Source of the DNA: Virgisporangium aurantiacum
Lineage (GTDB): Bacteria; Actinomycetota; Actinomycetes; Mycobacteriales; Micromonosporaceae
Assembly (NCBI RefSeq): GCF_016863635.1
Contig: NZ_BOPG01000027.1
Span: 186,001-250,000 of the forward strand
DNA length: 64,000 nucleotides
Direction of reading: 5' to 3'
Shown: one piece after another, positions 16,391 to 24,742 of the stretch
Layout of the letters: each line of letters starts with the position of its first letter
How positions within the stretch are numbered: position 1 is the first letter of the stretch
Position numbers and translations under genes: made by a program
The notes under the pieces: generated by a model
Told to the model about the DNA's origin: nothing
What the model saw: the letters and a program-made list of their open reading frames with translations, nothing else
Database searches by the model: none

Positions 16391-17740
16391 TCACGGAACG
16401 GTCGACAACACCTTGACCGCGCGTCCGTAGCCGGCCACGTCGATACCGGTCGCACGGAGCAGCTGCCACGCCTGGACCGGCGTCGTACCGGCGAACTCCT
16501 GGCAGATACGGGCGACCGCGCCGACGATCTGAGGTACCGCGAACGACGTACCCGACCAGAGCGCCCAGGACGAACCCGGGTACACGTCCGGCGGGTTCTC
16601 GAGTTCCTCCCACTCCGTGCCCTTGACGAACGTGGAGCGCACGCCCTCGGCGATCGTGGAGGCCTTGACCCACGTGCCATGGGTCGACCAGCCCGCACCC
16701 GTCAGGTCGGCTTGAAGACCGGCCACCGACACCACGCGCGTCGACTGCTCGGCGAACGCGGCGGGGTACACCTTCACCTCGTCGCCGCCGTTCCCGGCCG
16801 CGGCGACGATCAGGACGTCGTTGGGGATGAGCGCCAGCGCCGCGGCCATCGCCATCGGCGGCGGGCCGCCGTCCAGGGTGCAGCCGAACGACAGGTTGAG
16901 GATCTTGCAGCCGGCGTCGACCGCCCGCAGTATCGCCAGGGCCGCCGCGAGATCCGACCCGCACCCGTCGGTGGCGAGCGCCTTGAACACGCGGATCGTG
17001 ACGCCCGGCGCGACCTGTTGGACGATGCCGCTGACGTGCGTTCCGTGACCCGCGGCGGCGTCGAGCCGGTCGGTCGGCGGCAGCACGTCGAGCGGGTCGA
17101 TCTCCGACGGCGGATCGGCCACTCCGGCGAGCCACCCGTCGGTACGGACCTCGCTGGTGATGCCGGTGTCGACGATCCCGACCGGGAAGCCTCCGGTGCG
17201 GGACGGAACCGGGTAGGCGGAGAAGTGACCGAGGCCCTGTACCGGTTCCGGTGTCTCGTCGCTCTTGCCCACCGCGGCCGTGGACACGACGTAGTTCAGG
17301 GCCGCCGGCACGTTCTGCGCGCGCAGCTGCCGCACCACCTGTTGCAGTTTCTCTGAAGCGAGTGCGCGGTTCCGGTAACACGCGACGAGGCCGCTCAGGC
17401 GGTCGTGTTCGACGGTGGACCGTTGAAGCGCGTTGTCGGCGATGGCCTGGGCGACCGCCGCGCTCGTCAGGGCGTCCCTGTTGATGAGGATCTCGCCGGT
17501 GACGTGCAGCAGTTTCGGGTTCGGGTCCGGTCCGAACTCGGTGATCGGATCAAGACCCGGATGGTTCGCACGGCTCGCGAGGATCTTTTTGACGATCTTG
17601 TTGCGGTCAGCCGGACTGGCCAGGCCACCGTTCAGCTTCTCGATCTGCGTCTTGACGGCCGCTCTGTACTTGTCCGTGTCCGGCGCATTCGGGTAGTCGT
17701 TCGTGAAGGGGTGTCCCTTTTCCGGATCGTTGAGGTTCAT
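16391..17740 (-). CDS. Intracellular subtilisin-like serine peptidase (S8 family)
   Basis: A 449-residue serine protease with the full triad: Asp191 in VGIVDTGI, His232 in GHGTHVSGI and Ser399 in WSGTSFAVPQIVGAVA. The oxyanion Asn317 lies in AAAGNGGDE. No signal peptide is present; the first 180 residues are a charged N-terminal domain, not a secreted propeptide. Together with the adjacent sigma factor and membrane protein this suggests regulated cytoplasmic proteolysis, perhaps as the effector of a signalling or conflict module. The ATG at 17740 follows an AGGAGGAA ribosome-binding site. Upstream on this strand stand a pyrimidine tract and TATCGA, shared with the heme-peroxidase fusion promoter region. 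Confidence 0.92.
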   Translation of the reverse strand: MNLNDPEKGHPFTNDYPNAPDTDKYRAAVKTQIEKLNGGLASPADRNKIVKKILASRANHPGLDPITEFGPDPNPKLLHVTGEILINRDALTSAAVAQAIADNALQRSTVEHDRLSGLVACYRNRALASEKLQQVVRQLRAQNVPAALNYVVSTAAVGKSDETPEPVQGLGHFSAYPVPSRTGGFPVGIVDTGITSEVRTDGWLAGVADPPSEIDPLDVLPPTDRLDAAAGHGTHVSGIVQQVAPGVTIRVFKALATDGCGSDLAAALAILRAVDAGCKILNLSFGCTLDGGPPPMAMAAALALIPNDVLIVAAAGNGGDEVKVYPAAFAEQSTRVVSVAGLQADLTGAGWSTHGTWVKASTIAEGVRSTFVKGTEWEELENPPDVYPGSSWALWSGTSFAVPQIVGAVARICQEFAGTTPVQAWQLLRATGIDVAGYGRAVKVLSTVP

Positions 17741-17812
17741 GTGTTCCTCCTCGGCTCGATACCAGAGAGAGAAACCCGCGGAACACCCGGAAATACACGC
17801 CGACCGGCCGGA

Positions 17813-18298
17813 TCAGTCGGGTCCCGGATCAGGCCGGGACGGTGAGGTGGGAATCCAGGCGGTGACCAGCCGGTCACCTGCCGCCAGCCATTCGAGCCGC
17901 ACGGGGCCGCGACGGCGGCCCGGGAACGTGAAGCACCCGACGGTGTCCGTCATCGCCTCCGTGACCGTGCCGTCGACCGTCACCAGCCGGACCATGCCCG
18001 GCTCCGGCGGTATGAGCTGGCCCTCGATGCCGGAGTCGCTCACCTCGATCTCCATCTGGTGGGATCCGTTCCCGAACACGAGCGCGCGTGGCGCGTCGGA
18101 CGAGGCACGTACCGACAGCGCCCGATCGACGTCGGAGTCGTACAGCAACGCGGCCAGCTCGGTGCCGGGGTCGGCGGAACGCCACCGGAGGACGGCGTGC
18201 GCCGCCTCGATCACCCGATGTTCGGTCTCGTCGGGTCGAAGCGCCCGGCCCAGATCACGGATCAGGTCGTTGTCATCGCTCCAGTTCGGCTGCGACAT
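17813..18298 (-). CDS. Sigma-factor companion protein with beta-rich C-terminal domain
   Basis: A 161-residue protein whose ATG lies inside the end of the sigma factor gene (26-bp overlap), so the two are translationally linked. The N-terminal 55 residues are helical (SQPNWSDDNDLIRDLGRAL, then a helix ending in AVLRW). The rest reads as alternating strands (ALVFGNGSHQMEIEVSDSG, then GQLIPPEPGMVRLVTVDG, then TFPGRRRGPVRLEWLAAGDR), resembling a carboxypeptidase regulatory-like or Ig-like domain. A truncated paralogue lies at 14907-15140. It may bind the sigma factor or pass a signal to the subtilisin; this is inference from gene order. Confidence 0.7.
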   Translation of the reverse strand: MSQPNWSDDNDLIRDLGRALRPDETEHRVIEAAHAVLRWRSADPGTELAALLYDSDVDRALSVRASSDAPRALVFGNGSHQMEIEVSDSGIEGQLIPPEPGMVRLVTVDGTVTEAMTDTVGCFTFPGRRRGPVRLEWLAAGDRLVTAWIPTSPSRPDPGPD

Positions 18299-18899
18299 GC
18301 CCCAGGTCCTCCGTCCGCGATTCACCGGTGCTCCGAAGGTAGGTCCGCACCGCGGTCGTCTCCCGTAGCTTCTCGAGGACACGTCGACGGGTCGGCCCGA
18401 TGCTGCCGATCGGGATGTCGAGCATCCGGCTGATCTCCGCGTAGGTGTGCGGCGGGTCGCTGCTCAACAGTTCGATCAGCTCGCGGTGGTCGGGTGCCAA
18501 CTCCTCGAGCCCGTCGAGGAGGACCCGGTGCCGCTCGGCCGCCAGGAGGGCCTCGTCGTGTTCGTGTTCGCCGGGCGTGGCGAGTGCGTTCAACGTCTGC
18601 GGGTCGACCACCACGCCACGGCCGTTGCGGCGCACGTAGCGCTGGCACTCGTGCCGGGTGGTGGTCACCAGCCAGCCCGGGAGGGCGGCCGGGTCACGGA
18701 TGTGTTCGATGGACTCGATGAGACGTAACCATACGAGCTGGCTGACGTCCTGCTCGTCGGACGGGTGCAGCCGGAACCGCCGGATGGTGACGGCCACCAG
18801 GCGCGCATGGCGCCGTACCAGTTCGCTCCAGGCCTCGTCGTCCCCCTTGACACTGGCCTGCACGAGCGCTGTGAGGTCGTAGTCCCGCACCTTTCCCAC
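18273..18899 (-). CDS. Sigma-70-like (ECF-type) sigma factor
   Basis: A 208-residue RNA polymerase sigma factor. Region 2 covers about residues 15-90 (DEAWSELVRRHARLVAVTIR, then DEQDVSQLVWLRLIE, then WLVTTTRHECQRYVRR) and region 4 about 135-185 (ELAPDHRELIELLSSDPPHT, then EISRMLDIPIGSIGPTRRRV). A long linker rich in E, H and D separates them. The GTG start is preceded by AAGGGGATGTC. It probably drives the companion, subtilisin and membrane-protein genes downstream on the same strand, and perhaps itself. It is a paralogue of 14188-14748. Confidence 0.9.
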   Translation of the reverse strand: MGKVRDYDLTALVQASVKGDDEAWSELVRRHARLVAVTIRRFRLHPSDEQDVSQLVWLRLIESIEHIRDPAALPGWLVTTTRHECQRYVRRNGRGVVVDPQTLNALATPGEHEHDEALLAAERHRVLLDGLEELAPDHRELIELLSSDPPHTYAEISRMLDIPIGSIGPTRRRVLEKLRETTAVRTYLRSTGESRTEDLGHVAAELER

Positions 18900-18904
18900 G
18901 ACAT

Positions 18905-19090
18905 CCCCTTCCGCGGTTGACTGGATTAGAGCGCCCAGCCGAGATCGTGATACCGGGGCGTGAAAATTCCGTTAACAAGCCGGCCCGGGGCGTAGCAATC
19001 GCGTGAACGCACCTGCCGGCGGGGCAGATGCCGGACTTCAATTCGGGAGCGGCTCGGTGTGCGAGCGCAATGCCGTTGGAGGGGTCTGTC
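18905..19090. other. Divergent intergenic region between sigma factor and kdp operon
   Basis: These 186 bp separate two divergent transcription units and must hold both promoters. A small hairpin (CTGCC and GGCAG, 19013-19027, five-base loop) lies about 65 bp before the first kdp start. No KdpE box or cyclic-di-AMP riboswitch could be recognised by eye. A strong ribosome-binding site, GGAGGGG, ends the region at 19078-19084. Confidence 0.5.
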
Positions 19091-19174
19091 GTGCCTGACG
19101 TGGTGTTCGTGGTGTTGACGGTGGTGCTGTTCGCCGTCCTGGCGCTTGCGGTCCGGGCGGTGGAGAAGCGGTGA
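19091..19174 (+). CDS. Tiny single-span membrane protein preceding kdpF
   Basis: A 27-residue ORF, too short for routine gene calling. It starts GTG with GGAGGGG eight bases upstream, encodes one hydrophobic helix (VVFVVLTVVLFAVLALAV) and ends RAVEKR, a positively charged C-terminus. Its stop overlaps the GTG of kdpF as GTGA, the same coupling used through the operon. The strong ribosome-binding site and the coupling argue that it is translated. It resembles KdpF in size and layout but is a separate protein. A role in assembling or stabilising the Kdp complex is inference. Confidence 0.7.
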   Translation: MPDVVFVVLTVVLFAVLALAVRAVEKR

Positions 19175-19260
19175 ACGCCGAGAATGCGGTCGGTCTGGTC
19201 CTCGCGGTGGCGCTGACGGCGTTCCTCGTGGTGGCCCTGGTCTTTCCGGAGCGGTTCTGA
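19171..19260 (+). CDS. kdpF: KdpF, small subunit of K+-transporting ATPase
   Basis: A 29-residue single-helix membrane peptide (core GLVLAVALTAFLVVALVFPE, then RF) immediately before kdpA, as in other Kdp operons. KdpF lies at the KdpA/KdpB interface and stabilises the KdpFABC complex. The GTG start overlaps the preceding tiny ORF, and its TGA overlaps the kdpA ATG (TGATG). The final PERF matches the usual YPERF-like ending of actinobacterial KdpF. Confidence 0.85.
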   Translation: MNAENAVGLVLAVALTAFLVVALVFPERF

Positions 19261-20918
19261 TGAGCCAGACAGCGGCGGCCGTTGTCTTCATCGTGTCCCT
19301 GGTGGTCGCGCTCGTGGCGGTGTATCGGCCGTTGGGCGACCACATGCACCGGGTGGTCACCACCACGCGCCATCTGCGGGTGGAGCGGTTGGTGTACCGC
19401 GCGGTCGGGGTCAACCCGGAGGGTGAGCAGTCGTGGGGTGTGTACGCCCGGAGCGTGCTGGCGTTCTCGGCGGTGTCGATCCTGTTCCTGTACGGGTTCC
19501 AGCGGGTGCAGGACAGGTTGTGGTTGTCGTTGGGCTTCGCACCGGTCAAGGCCGATCAGGCGTGGAACACGGCGGTCAGCTTCACCACCAACACCAACTG
19601 GCAGTCGTACTCGGGTGAGTCGACGATGGGTCACCTGGTGCAGATGTCCGGCCTGGCGGTGCAGAACTTCGTCTCCGCGGCGGTCGGCGTCGCGGTGGCG
19701 GTGGCCCTGGTGCGTGGCTTCGCCCGCACGGGGACCGACCGGCTGGGAAACTTCTGGGTGGACCTGGTGCGGATCTGCCTGCGGGTGCTGCTGCCGATCG
19801 CGGTGGTCTTCGCGGTGGTGTTCGTCGCCGCCGGGATGGTGCAGAACCTGTCCGCCGGCACCGATGCGACCACGCTGGCCGGCGCCACCCAGCACGTGAC
19901 CGGCGGGCCGGTCGCCTCGCAGGAGGTCATCAAGGAACTGGGCACGAACGGTGGCGGGTTCTACAACGCCAACAGCGCCCACCCGTTCGAGAATCCGACG
20001 ACGTGGACGAACTGGATCCAGATCTTGCTGATCCTGCTGATCCCGTTCAGCCTGCCGCGCACGTTCGGCCGGATGGTCGGTGACAACCGGCAGGGTTACG
20101 CGATCGCGTCGATCATGGCGATTCTCGCGGTCGGCAGCATCGTCGCGGTCACCGCGTTGCAGCTGCAGCACGCCGGCACGGTGCCGCAGGCGGTCGGCGC
20201 GGCCACCGAGGGCACGGAGACCCGGTTCGGGGTGGCGCAGTCGGCGGTCTTCGCCGGCGCCACCACGCTCACCAGCACCGGGGCGGTGAACTCGTTCCAC
20301 GACTCGTACACGTCGCTGGGCGGCATGATCCCGATGCTGAACATGATGCTGGGCGAGGTCGCGCCGGGCGGCACCGGCTCGGGCCTGTACGGAATGCTCG
20401 TGCTGGCGGTGATCACCGTGTTCGTGGCCGGGCTGATGGTCGGCCGGACCCCGGAGTATCTGGGGAAGAAGATCGGCGCCCGCGAGATCACGTTCGCGTC
20501 GCTGTACTTCCTGACCACCCCGGTCCTCGTGCTGGTCGGCACCGCCGCCGCGATGGCGCAGTCCTCGGCGCGGGCGTCGATGCTCAACTCCGGGCCGCAC
20601 GGGCTGTCGGAGGTGCTGTACGCGTACACGTCGGCGTCGAACAACAACGGTTCGGCGTTCGCCGGGATCAGCGTCAACACCGGGTGGTACAACACGACGC
20701 TCGGGCTGTGCATGCTGCTGGGCCGGTTCCTGCCGATCATCTTCGTCCTCGGCCTGGCCGGCTCCCTCGCCGCGCAGAAACCGGTGCCGGTGTCGGTCGG
20801 CACCCTGAAGACGCATCAGCCGTTGTTCATCGGCATGGTCGTCGGCGTCACGGTCGTCCTGATCGCGCTGACCTTCCTGCCCGCCCTCGCCCTCGGCCCG
20901 CTGGCCGAAGGTCTGTAG
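19260..20918 (+). CDS. kdpA: KdpA, potassium-binding and translocating subunit
   Basis: A 552-residue polytopic membrane protein that selects and conducts K+ in the KdpFABC pump. The four-fold selectivity-filter repeats are visible: TTNTNWQSYSGE near residue 105, TNGGGFYNANSAHPFENPT near 230, the GAVNS stretch near 340 and SNNNGSAFAG near 460. Length is normal. The ATG overlaps the kdpF stop. The complex would scavenge potassium at low external concentration. Confidence 0.97.
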   Translation: MSQTAAAVVFIVSLVVALVAVYRPLGDHMHRVVTTTRHLRVERLVYRAVGVNPEGEQSWGVYARSVLAFSAVSILFLYGFQRVQDRLWLSLGFAPVKADQAWNTAVSFTTNTNWQSYSGESTMGHLVQMSGLAVQNFVSAAVGVAVAVALVRGFARTGTDRLGNFWVDLVRICLRVLLPIAVVFAVVFVAAGMVQNLSAGTDATTLAGATQHVTGGPVASQEVIKELGTNGGGFYNANSAHPFENPTTWTNWIQILLILLIPFSLPRTFGRMVGDNRQGYAIASIMAILAVGSIVAVTALQLQHAGTVPQAVGAATEGTETRFGVAQSAVFAGATTLTSTGAVNSFHDSYTSLGGMIPMLNMMLGEVAPGGTGSGLYGMLVLAVITVFVAGLMVGRTPEYLGKKIGAREITFASLYFLTTPVLVLVGTAAAMAQSSARASMLNSGPHGLSEVLYAYTSASNNNGSAFAGISVNTGWYNTTLGLCMLLGRFLPIIFVLGLAGSLAAQKPVPVSVGTLKTHQPLFIGMVVGVTVVLIALTFLPALALGPLAEGL

Positions 20919-20931
20919 GAGGAACCCGCAC

Positions 20932-23025
20932 ATGTCCGCAACCACACTTCTGGACCCCGGGCAACTGCTCCGTTCGACGCCGGACGCGCTGCGCAAGCTC
21001 AACCCGACGACGCTGTGGCGCAACCCGGTGATGTTCATCGTGGAGATCGGCTCGGTGTTCACCACCGTCCTGGCGATCGTCCACCCGACCGTGTTCGCCT
21101 GGATCACCACGATCTGGCTGTGGCTGACCGTGGTCTTCGCCAACCTGGCCGAGGCGGTGGCCGAGGGCCGGGGCAAGGCACAGGCCGCGACGCTGCGCCG
21201 GGCCAAGCAGGACACCGTCGCCCGCCGCCTGACCGGCTGGACGCCCGGCGCGGACGGAACCGTGGAGGTACAGGTCCCGGCGGCGGAACTGCGCCTCGGC
21301 GACGTCGTGGTGGTCGAGGCCGGGCAGGTCATCCCCGGCGACGGCGACGTCGTCGAAGGCATCGCCAGCGTCGACGAGTCGGCGATCACCGGCGAGTCCG
21401 CACCGGTGATCCGCGAGTCCGGCGGCGACCGGTCCGCGGTCACCGGCGGCACCCGGGTGCTGTCCGACCGGATCGTCGTGCGGATCACCCAGAAGCCGGG
21501 GGAGAGTTTCATCGACCGGATGATCGCGCTGGTCGAGGGCGCCAACCGGCAGAAGACCCCGAACGAGATCGCGCTGAACATCCTGCTGGCCGCGTTGACG
21601 ATCATCTTCGTGCTCGCCGTCGCGACCCTGCAGCCGCTGGCGATCTTCGCCAAGGCGCAGAACCCGGCCGCCCCGGACACGCAGGCCCTGACCGGCTACG
21701 GCGTCACCGGGATCGTGCTGGTGTCGCTGCTGGTCTGCCTGATCCCGACGACGATCGGCGCGTTGCTGTCGGCCATCGGCATCGCCGGCATGGACCGCCT
21801 CGTGCAGCGCAACGTCCTCGCGATGTCCGGGAGGGCGGTCGAGGCCGCCGGTGACGTCGACACGCTGCTGCTGGACAAGACCGGCACCATCACCCTGGGC
21901 AACCGGCAGGCGAGTGAGTTCATCGCGATCGACGGCGTGTCCACGGCCGACCTGGCCGACGCCGCACAACTGTCCAGCCTGGCCGACGAGACCCCGGAGG
22001 GCCGGTCGGTCGTCGTCTACGCCAAGACCGGGCACGGGCTCCGCGAACGCACCACCGGTGAACTCGGGCACGTCACCTGGATCGAGTTCAGCGCGCAGAC
22101 CCGCATGTCCGGCGTCGACCTCGGCGACCGGAAGATCCGCAAGGGCGCCGCGACCGCGGTCATGACCTGGGTCCGCGACAACGGCGGGCATCCCACCGAC
22201 GACGTCGGACCCATCGTCGACGGGATCAGCGCCTCCGGCGGCACCCCGCTGCTGGTCGCCGAGCACCGCGACGGAAAGCCGGCCCGCGCGCTCGGCGTCA
22301 TCCACCTCAAGGACGTGGTGAAGGCCGGCATGCGGGAACGGTTCGACGAGATGCGCCGGATGGGGATCCGCACCGTGATGATCACCGGGGACAACCCGGC
22401 CACCGCGCGGGCCATCGCCGCCGAGGCCGGCGTCGACGACTTCCTCGCCGAGGCCACCCCCGAGGACAAGATGACCCTCATCAAACGCGAACAGCAGGGC
22501 GGGAACCTGGTCGCGATGACCGGCGACGGCACCAACGACGCCCCCGCCCTCGCCCAGGCCGACGTCGGCGTCGCCATGAACACCGGCACCTCGGCGGCGA
22601 AGGAGGCCGGCAACATGGTCGACCTCGACTCCGACCCGACCAAGCTCATCGAGATCGTGGAGATCGGCAAGCAGCTACTGATCACCCGGGGTGCGTTGAC
22701 GACGTTCTCCATCGCCAACGACGTCGCCAAGTACTTCGCGATCATCCCGGCCATGTTCGCCGCCGTGTACCCGGGCCTGGACAGGCTGAACATCATGCGG
22801 CTGGACAGTCCGACCTCGGCGATCCTGTCGGCGGTCATCTTCAACGCGGTCGTCATCGTGGCGCTGATCCCGCTGGCCCTGCGCGGGGTGCGTTACACAC
22901 CGAGCAGCGCGGCGACGTTGTTGCGCCGCAACCTGCTCGTCTACGGCGCCGGCGGCATGATCGCCCCGTTCGTCGGCATCAAGCTCATCGATCTTTTCAT
23001 CCAGTTCGTCCCGGGGATCTCGTGA
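20932..23025 (+). CDS. kdpB: KdpB, P-type ATPase subunit
   Basis: A 697-residue catalytic subunit that hydrolyses ATP for K+ uptake. The phosphorylated aspartate is Asp315 in LLDKTGTITLGN. The TGES motif (ITGESAPVI) of the actuator domain and the hinge motif MTGDGTNDAPALAQADVGVA are both intact. The ATG at 20932 follows AGGAGGA. It is separated from kdpA by 13 bp and overlaps kdpC as TGATG. Confidence 0.98.
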   Translation: MSATTLLDPGQLLRSTPDALRKLNPTTLWRNPVMFIVEIGSVFTTVLAIVHPTVFAWITTIWLWLTVVFANLAEAVAEGRGKAQAATLRRAKQDTVARRLTGWTPGADGTVEVQVPAAELRLGDVVVVEAGQVIPGDGDVVEGIASVDESAITGESAPVIRESGGDRSAVTGGTRVLSDRIVVRITQKPGESFIDRMIALVEGANRQKTPNEIALNILLAALTIIFVLAVATLQPLAIFAKAQNPAAPDTQALTGYGVTGIVLVSLLVCLIPTTIGALLSAIGIAGMDRLVQRNVLAMSGRAVEAAGDVDTLLLDKTGTITLGNRQASEFIAIDGVSTADLADAAQLSSLADETPEGRSVVVYAKTGHGLRERTTGELGHVTWIEFSAQTRMSGVDLGDRKIRKGAATAVMTWVRDNGGHPTDDVGPIVDGISASGGTPLLVAEHRDGKPARALGVIHLKDVVKAGMRERFDEMRRMGIRTVMITGDNPATARAIAAEAGVDDFLAEATPEDKMTLIKREQQGGNLVAMTGDGTNDAPALAQADVGVAMNTGTSAAKEAGNMVDLDSDPTKLIEIVEIGKQLLITRGALTTFSIANDVAKYFAIIPAMFAAVYPGLDRLNIMRLDSPTSAILSAVIFNAVVIVALIPLALRGVRYTPSSAATLLRRNLLVYGAGGMIAPFVGIKLIDLFIQFVPGIS

Positions 23026-23912
23026 TGCGACTACCGCAGTGGCTCTCCCAACACCTCGCCGCGTTGCGCGCGCTGCTCGTCCTGACCCTGCTCCTCGGCG
23101 TCGCCTACCCGCTGGCGATCCTGGGCGTGGCACAGCTTCCCGGCCTGTCGGCCAGGGCCGCCGGGTCACTGATCAGATCCGGCGACGCCACCGTGGGCAG
23201 CGCGCTCATCGGCCAGTCGTTCACCGACGCCACGGGCGATGCGCTGGTGCAGTACTTCCAGTCGCGGCCGTCGGCCGCCGGTGACGGCTACGACCCGACG
23301 TCCACCGGCGCCTCCAACCTCGGCCCGGAGAGCGTCGTCGACGTCCTGCCCGACCCCGCGGTCGCCGGCGACGAGGGCACGCCGAGCCTGCTCACCCAGG
23401 TCTGCGCGCGCAGCAGAGCGGTCGGCGACCGGGAGGGCGTGGACGGGCGCCGTCCGTACTGCACCCCCGCCGGGGTCGGCGCGGTCCTCGCCGTGTTCCA
23501 CCGTGACGGCCTCACCGGGCCGGTCACCCGCGCGGTCAGCCTCAACGAGGCGTGCCCCGCGCCGCCGTTCGTGTCCCGCTACGCCGGGGTGAGCGTCGAG
23601 TGCGCGAGATCCGGAGCGGACTACTCCCGCGGCGTCGTGACCCCGGTCCGGGGTGACGCGCCGGCCTCCCCGGCGGTGCCGCCGGACGCGGTCACCGCCA
23701 GCGGCAGCGGCCTCGACCCCCACATCAGCCCCGCCTACGCGCGGATCCAGATCGCCCGGGTGGCCCGGGAACGCGGCGTCGACGCCGCGGCGGTGCGCGC
23801 CCTGGTGGACAAACACACCACCGGGCGGGCGCTGGGCTTCCTCGGTGAGCCGGCGGTGAACGTCGTCGAGCTCAATCTCGACCTGGACAGGCGCTACCCG
23901 TACGACAAATAA
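23025..23912 (+). CDS. kdpC: KdpC, potassium-transporting ATPase C subunit (extended form)
   Basis: A 295-residue subunit with one N-terminal membrane helix (ALRALLVLTLLLGVAYPLA). The C-terminal signature SGLDPHISPAYARIQIARVA is followed by RALGFLGEPAVNVVELNLDL. It is about 100 residues longer than the 190-residue Escherichia coli protein; the extra part lies in the middle (about residues 95-200, with several cysteines and LTQVCARSRAVGDREG). ATG at 23025 gives TGATG coupling to kdpB; a GTG one codon upstream is possible. No kdpDE pair follows within the window. Confidence 0.95.
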   Translation: MRLPQWLSQHLAALRALLVLTLLLGVAYPLAILGVAQLPGLSARAAGSLIRSGDATVGSALIGQSFTDATGDALVQYFQSRPSAAGDGYDPTSTGASNLGPESVVDVLPDPAVAGDEGTPSLLTQVCARSRAVGDREGVDGRRPYCTPAGVGAVLAVFHRDGLTGPVTRAVSLNEACPAPPFVSRYAGVSVECARSGADYSRGVVTPVRGDAPASPAVPPDAVTASGSGLDPHISPAYARIQIARVARERGVDAAAVRALVDKHTTGRALGFLGEPAVNVVELNLDLDRRYPYDK

Positions 23913-23923
23913 CGACGTCGGGC

Positions 23924-23955
23924 TTGACCCTGACGCAGCGTCAACCCTCCATGCT
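23924..23955 (+). promoter_or_regulatory. MerR-type operator/promoter of the DrrAB-like operon
   Basis: A 21-bp dyad, 23924-23944, has outer arms TTGAC and GTCAA and inner arms CTG and CAG around ACG. The left arm doubles as a -35 box (TTGACC), and a CATGCT -10-like box stands 20 bp downstream (23950-23955). The overlong spacer carrying the dyad is the hallmark of MerR-activated promoters. The predicted start of transcription falls at or next to the ATG at 23963, so the mRNA is probably leaderless. The MerR gene is the third gene of the operon. Confidence 0.8.
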
Positions 23956-23962
23956 GGCTGCC

Positions 23963-24733
23963 ATGGCAACCGATCAGGTTCCGGGCCCCGCGATCCACGT
24001 GCGGGGCCTGGAGAAGTCGTACAAGGACCTGCGTGTGCTCCGCGGCGTCGACCTCGAGGTGGCGCGGGGCAGCGTCTTCGCCCTGCTCGGCTCGAACGGG
24101 GCGGGCAAGACGACCGTCATAAGGATCCTGTCGACGCTGCTGCGGGCCGACGCGGGGACCGCGCGGGTCAACGGCTTCGACGTCGCGACGCAGGGCGCCG
24201 ACGTCCGCGGGTCCATCAGCCTGACCGGACAGTTCGCGGCCGTCGACGAGATCCTCAGCGGCCGGGAGAACCTCGTCCTGGTGGCCAGGCTGCGGCATCT
24301 CGAGGACCCGGGCACGATCGCGGACGACCTGCTGACGCGCTTCTCGCTGACCGAGGCGGCCACCCGGCGGGTGGCGACGTACTCCGGCGGGATGCGCCGC
24401 CGCCTCGACATCGCGATGAGTCTCATCGGGAGCCCGCCGGTCATCTTCCTCGACGAGCCGACGACCGGACTGGACCCGGAAGCGCGCATCGAGGTGTGGC
24501 AGGCCGTCCGGAAGCTGGCCGAGGGCGGGACGACCGTGCTGCTCACCACCCAGTACCTCAACGAGGCCGAACAGCTCGCCGACCGGATCGCGATCCTGCA
24601 CCAGGGCCGGATCATCGTCGACGGCACCCTGGCCGAGCTCAAGCAACTGCTGCCGCCCGCGACGGTCGAGTACGTCGAGAAGCAGCCCTCCCTCGAAGAC
24701 GTCTTCTTCGCCGTCATCGGCGACAAGCAGTAG
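23963..24733 (+). CDS. ABC transporter ATP-binding protein, DrrA-like exporter family
   Basis: A 256-residue ATPase of the daunorubicin-resistance type. Walker A is LLGSNGAGKTTV, the signature is YSGGMRRRLDIAMSLIG, Walker B is VIFLDEPTTGLDPEARIE, and the switch histidine is replaced by Gln in TTQYLNEAEQLA, as is usual in DrrA proteins. The C-terminal SLEDVFFAV motif also matches that family. ATG at 23963 was chosen because the in-frame ATG at 23951 lies inside the predicted -10 box. With the next gene it would export a hydrophobic compound or drug under MerR control. Confidence 0.93.
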   Translation: MATDQVPGPAIHVRGLEKSYKDLRVLRGVDLEVARGSVFALLGSNGAGKTTVIRILSTLLRADAGTARVNGFDVATQGADVRGSISLTGQFAAVDEILSGRENLVLVARLRHLEDPGTIADDLLTRFSLTEAATRRVATYSGGMRRRLDIAMSLIGSPPVIFLDEPTTGLDPEARIEVWQAVRKLAEGGTTVLLTTQYLNEAEQLADRIAILHQGRIIVDGTLAELKQLLPPATVEYVEKQPSLEDVFFAVIGDKQ

Positions 24734-24742
24734 GGAACCTCC

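Noticed and set aside
18905..19090. Cyclic-di-AMP (ydaO-type) riboswitch upstream of kdp
   Set aside because: The region is only 186 bp, must hold two divergent promoters, and none of the conserved ydaO sequence blocks could be recognised.
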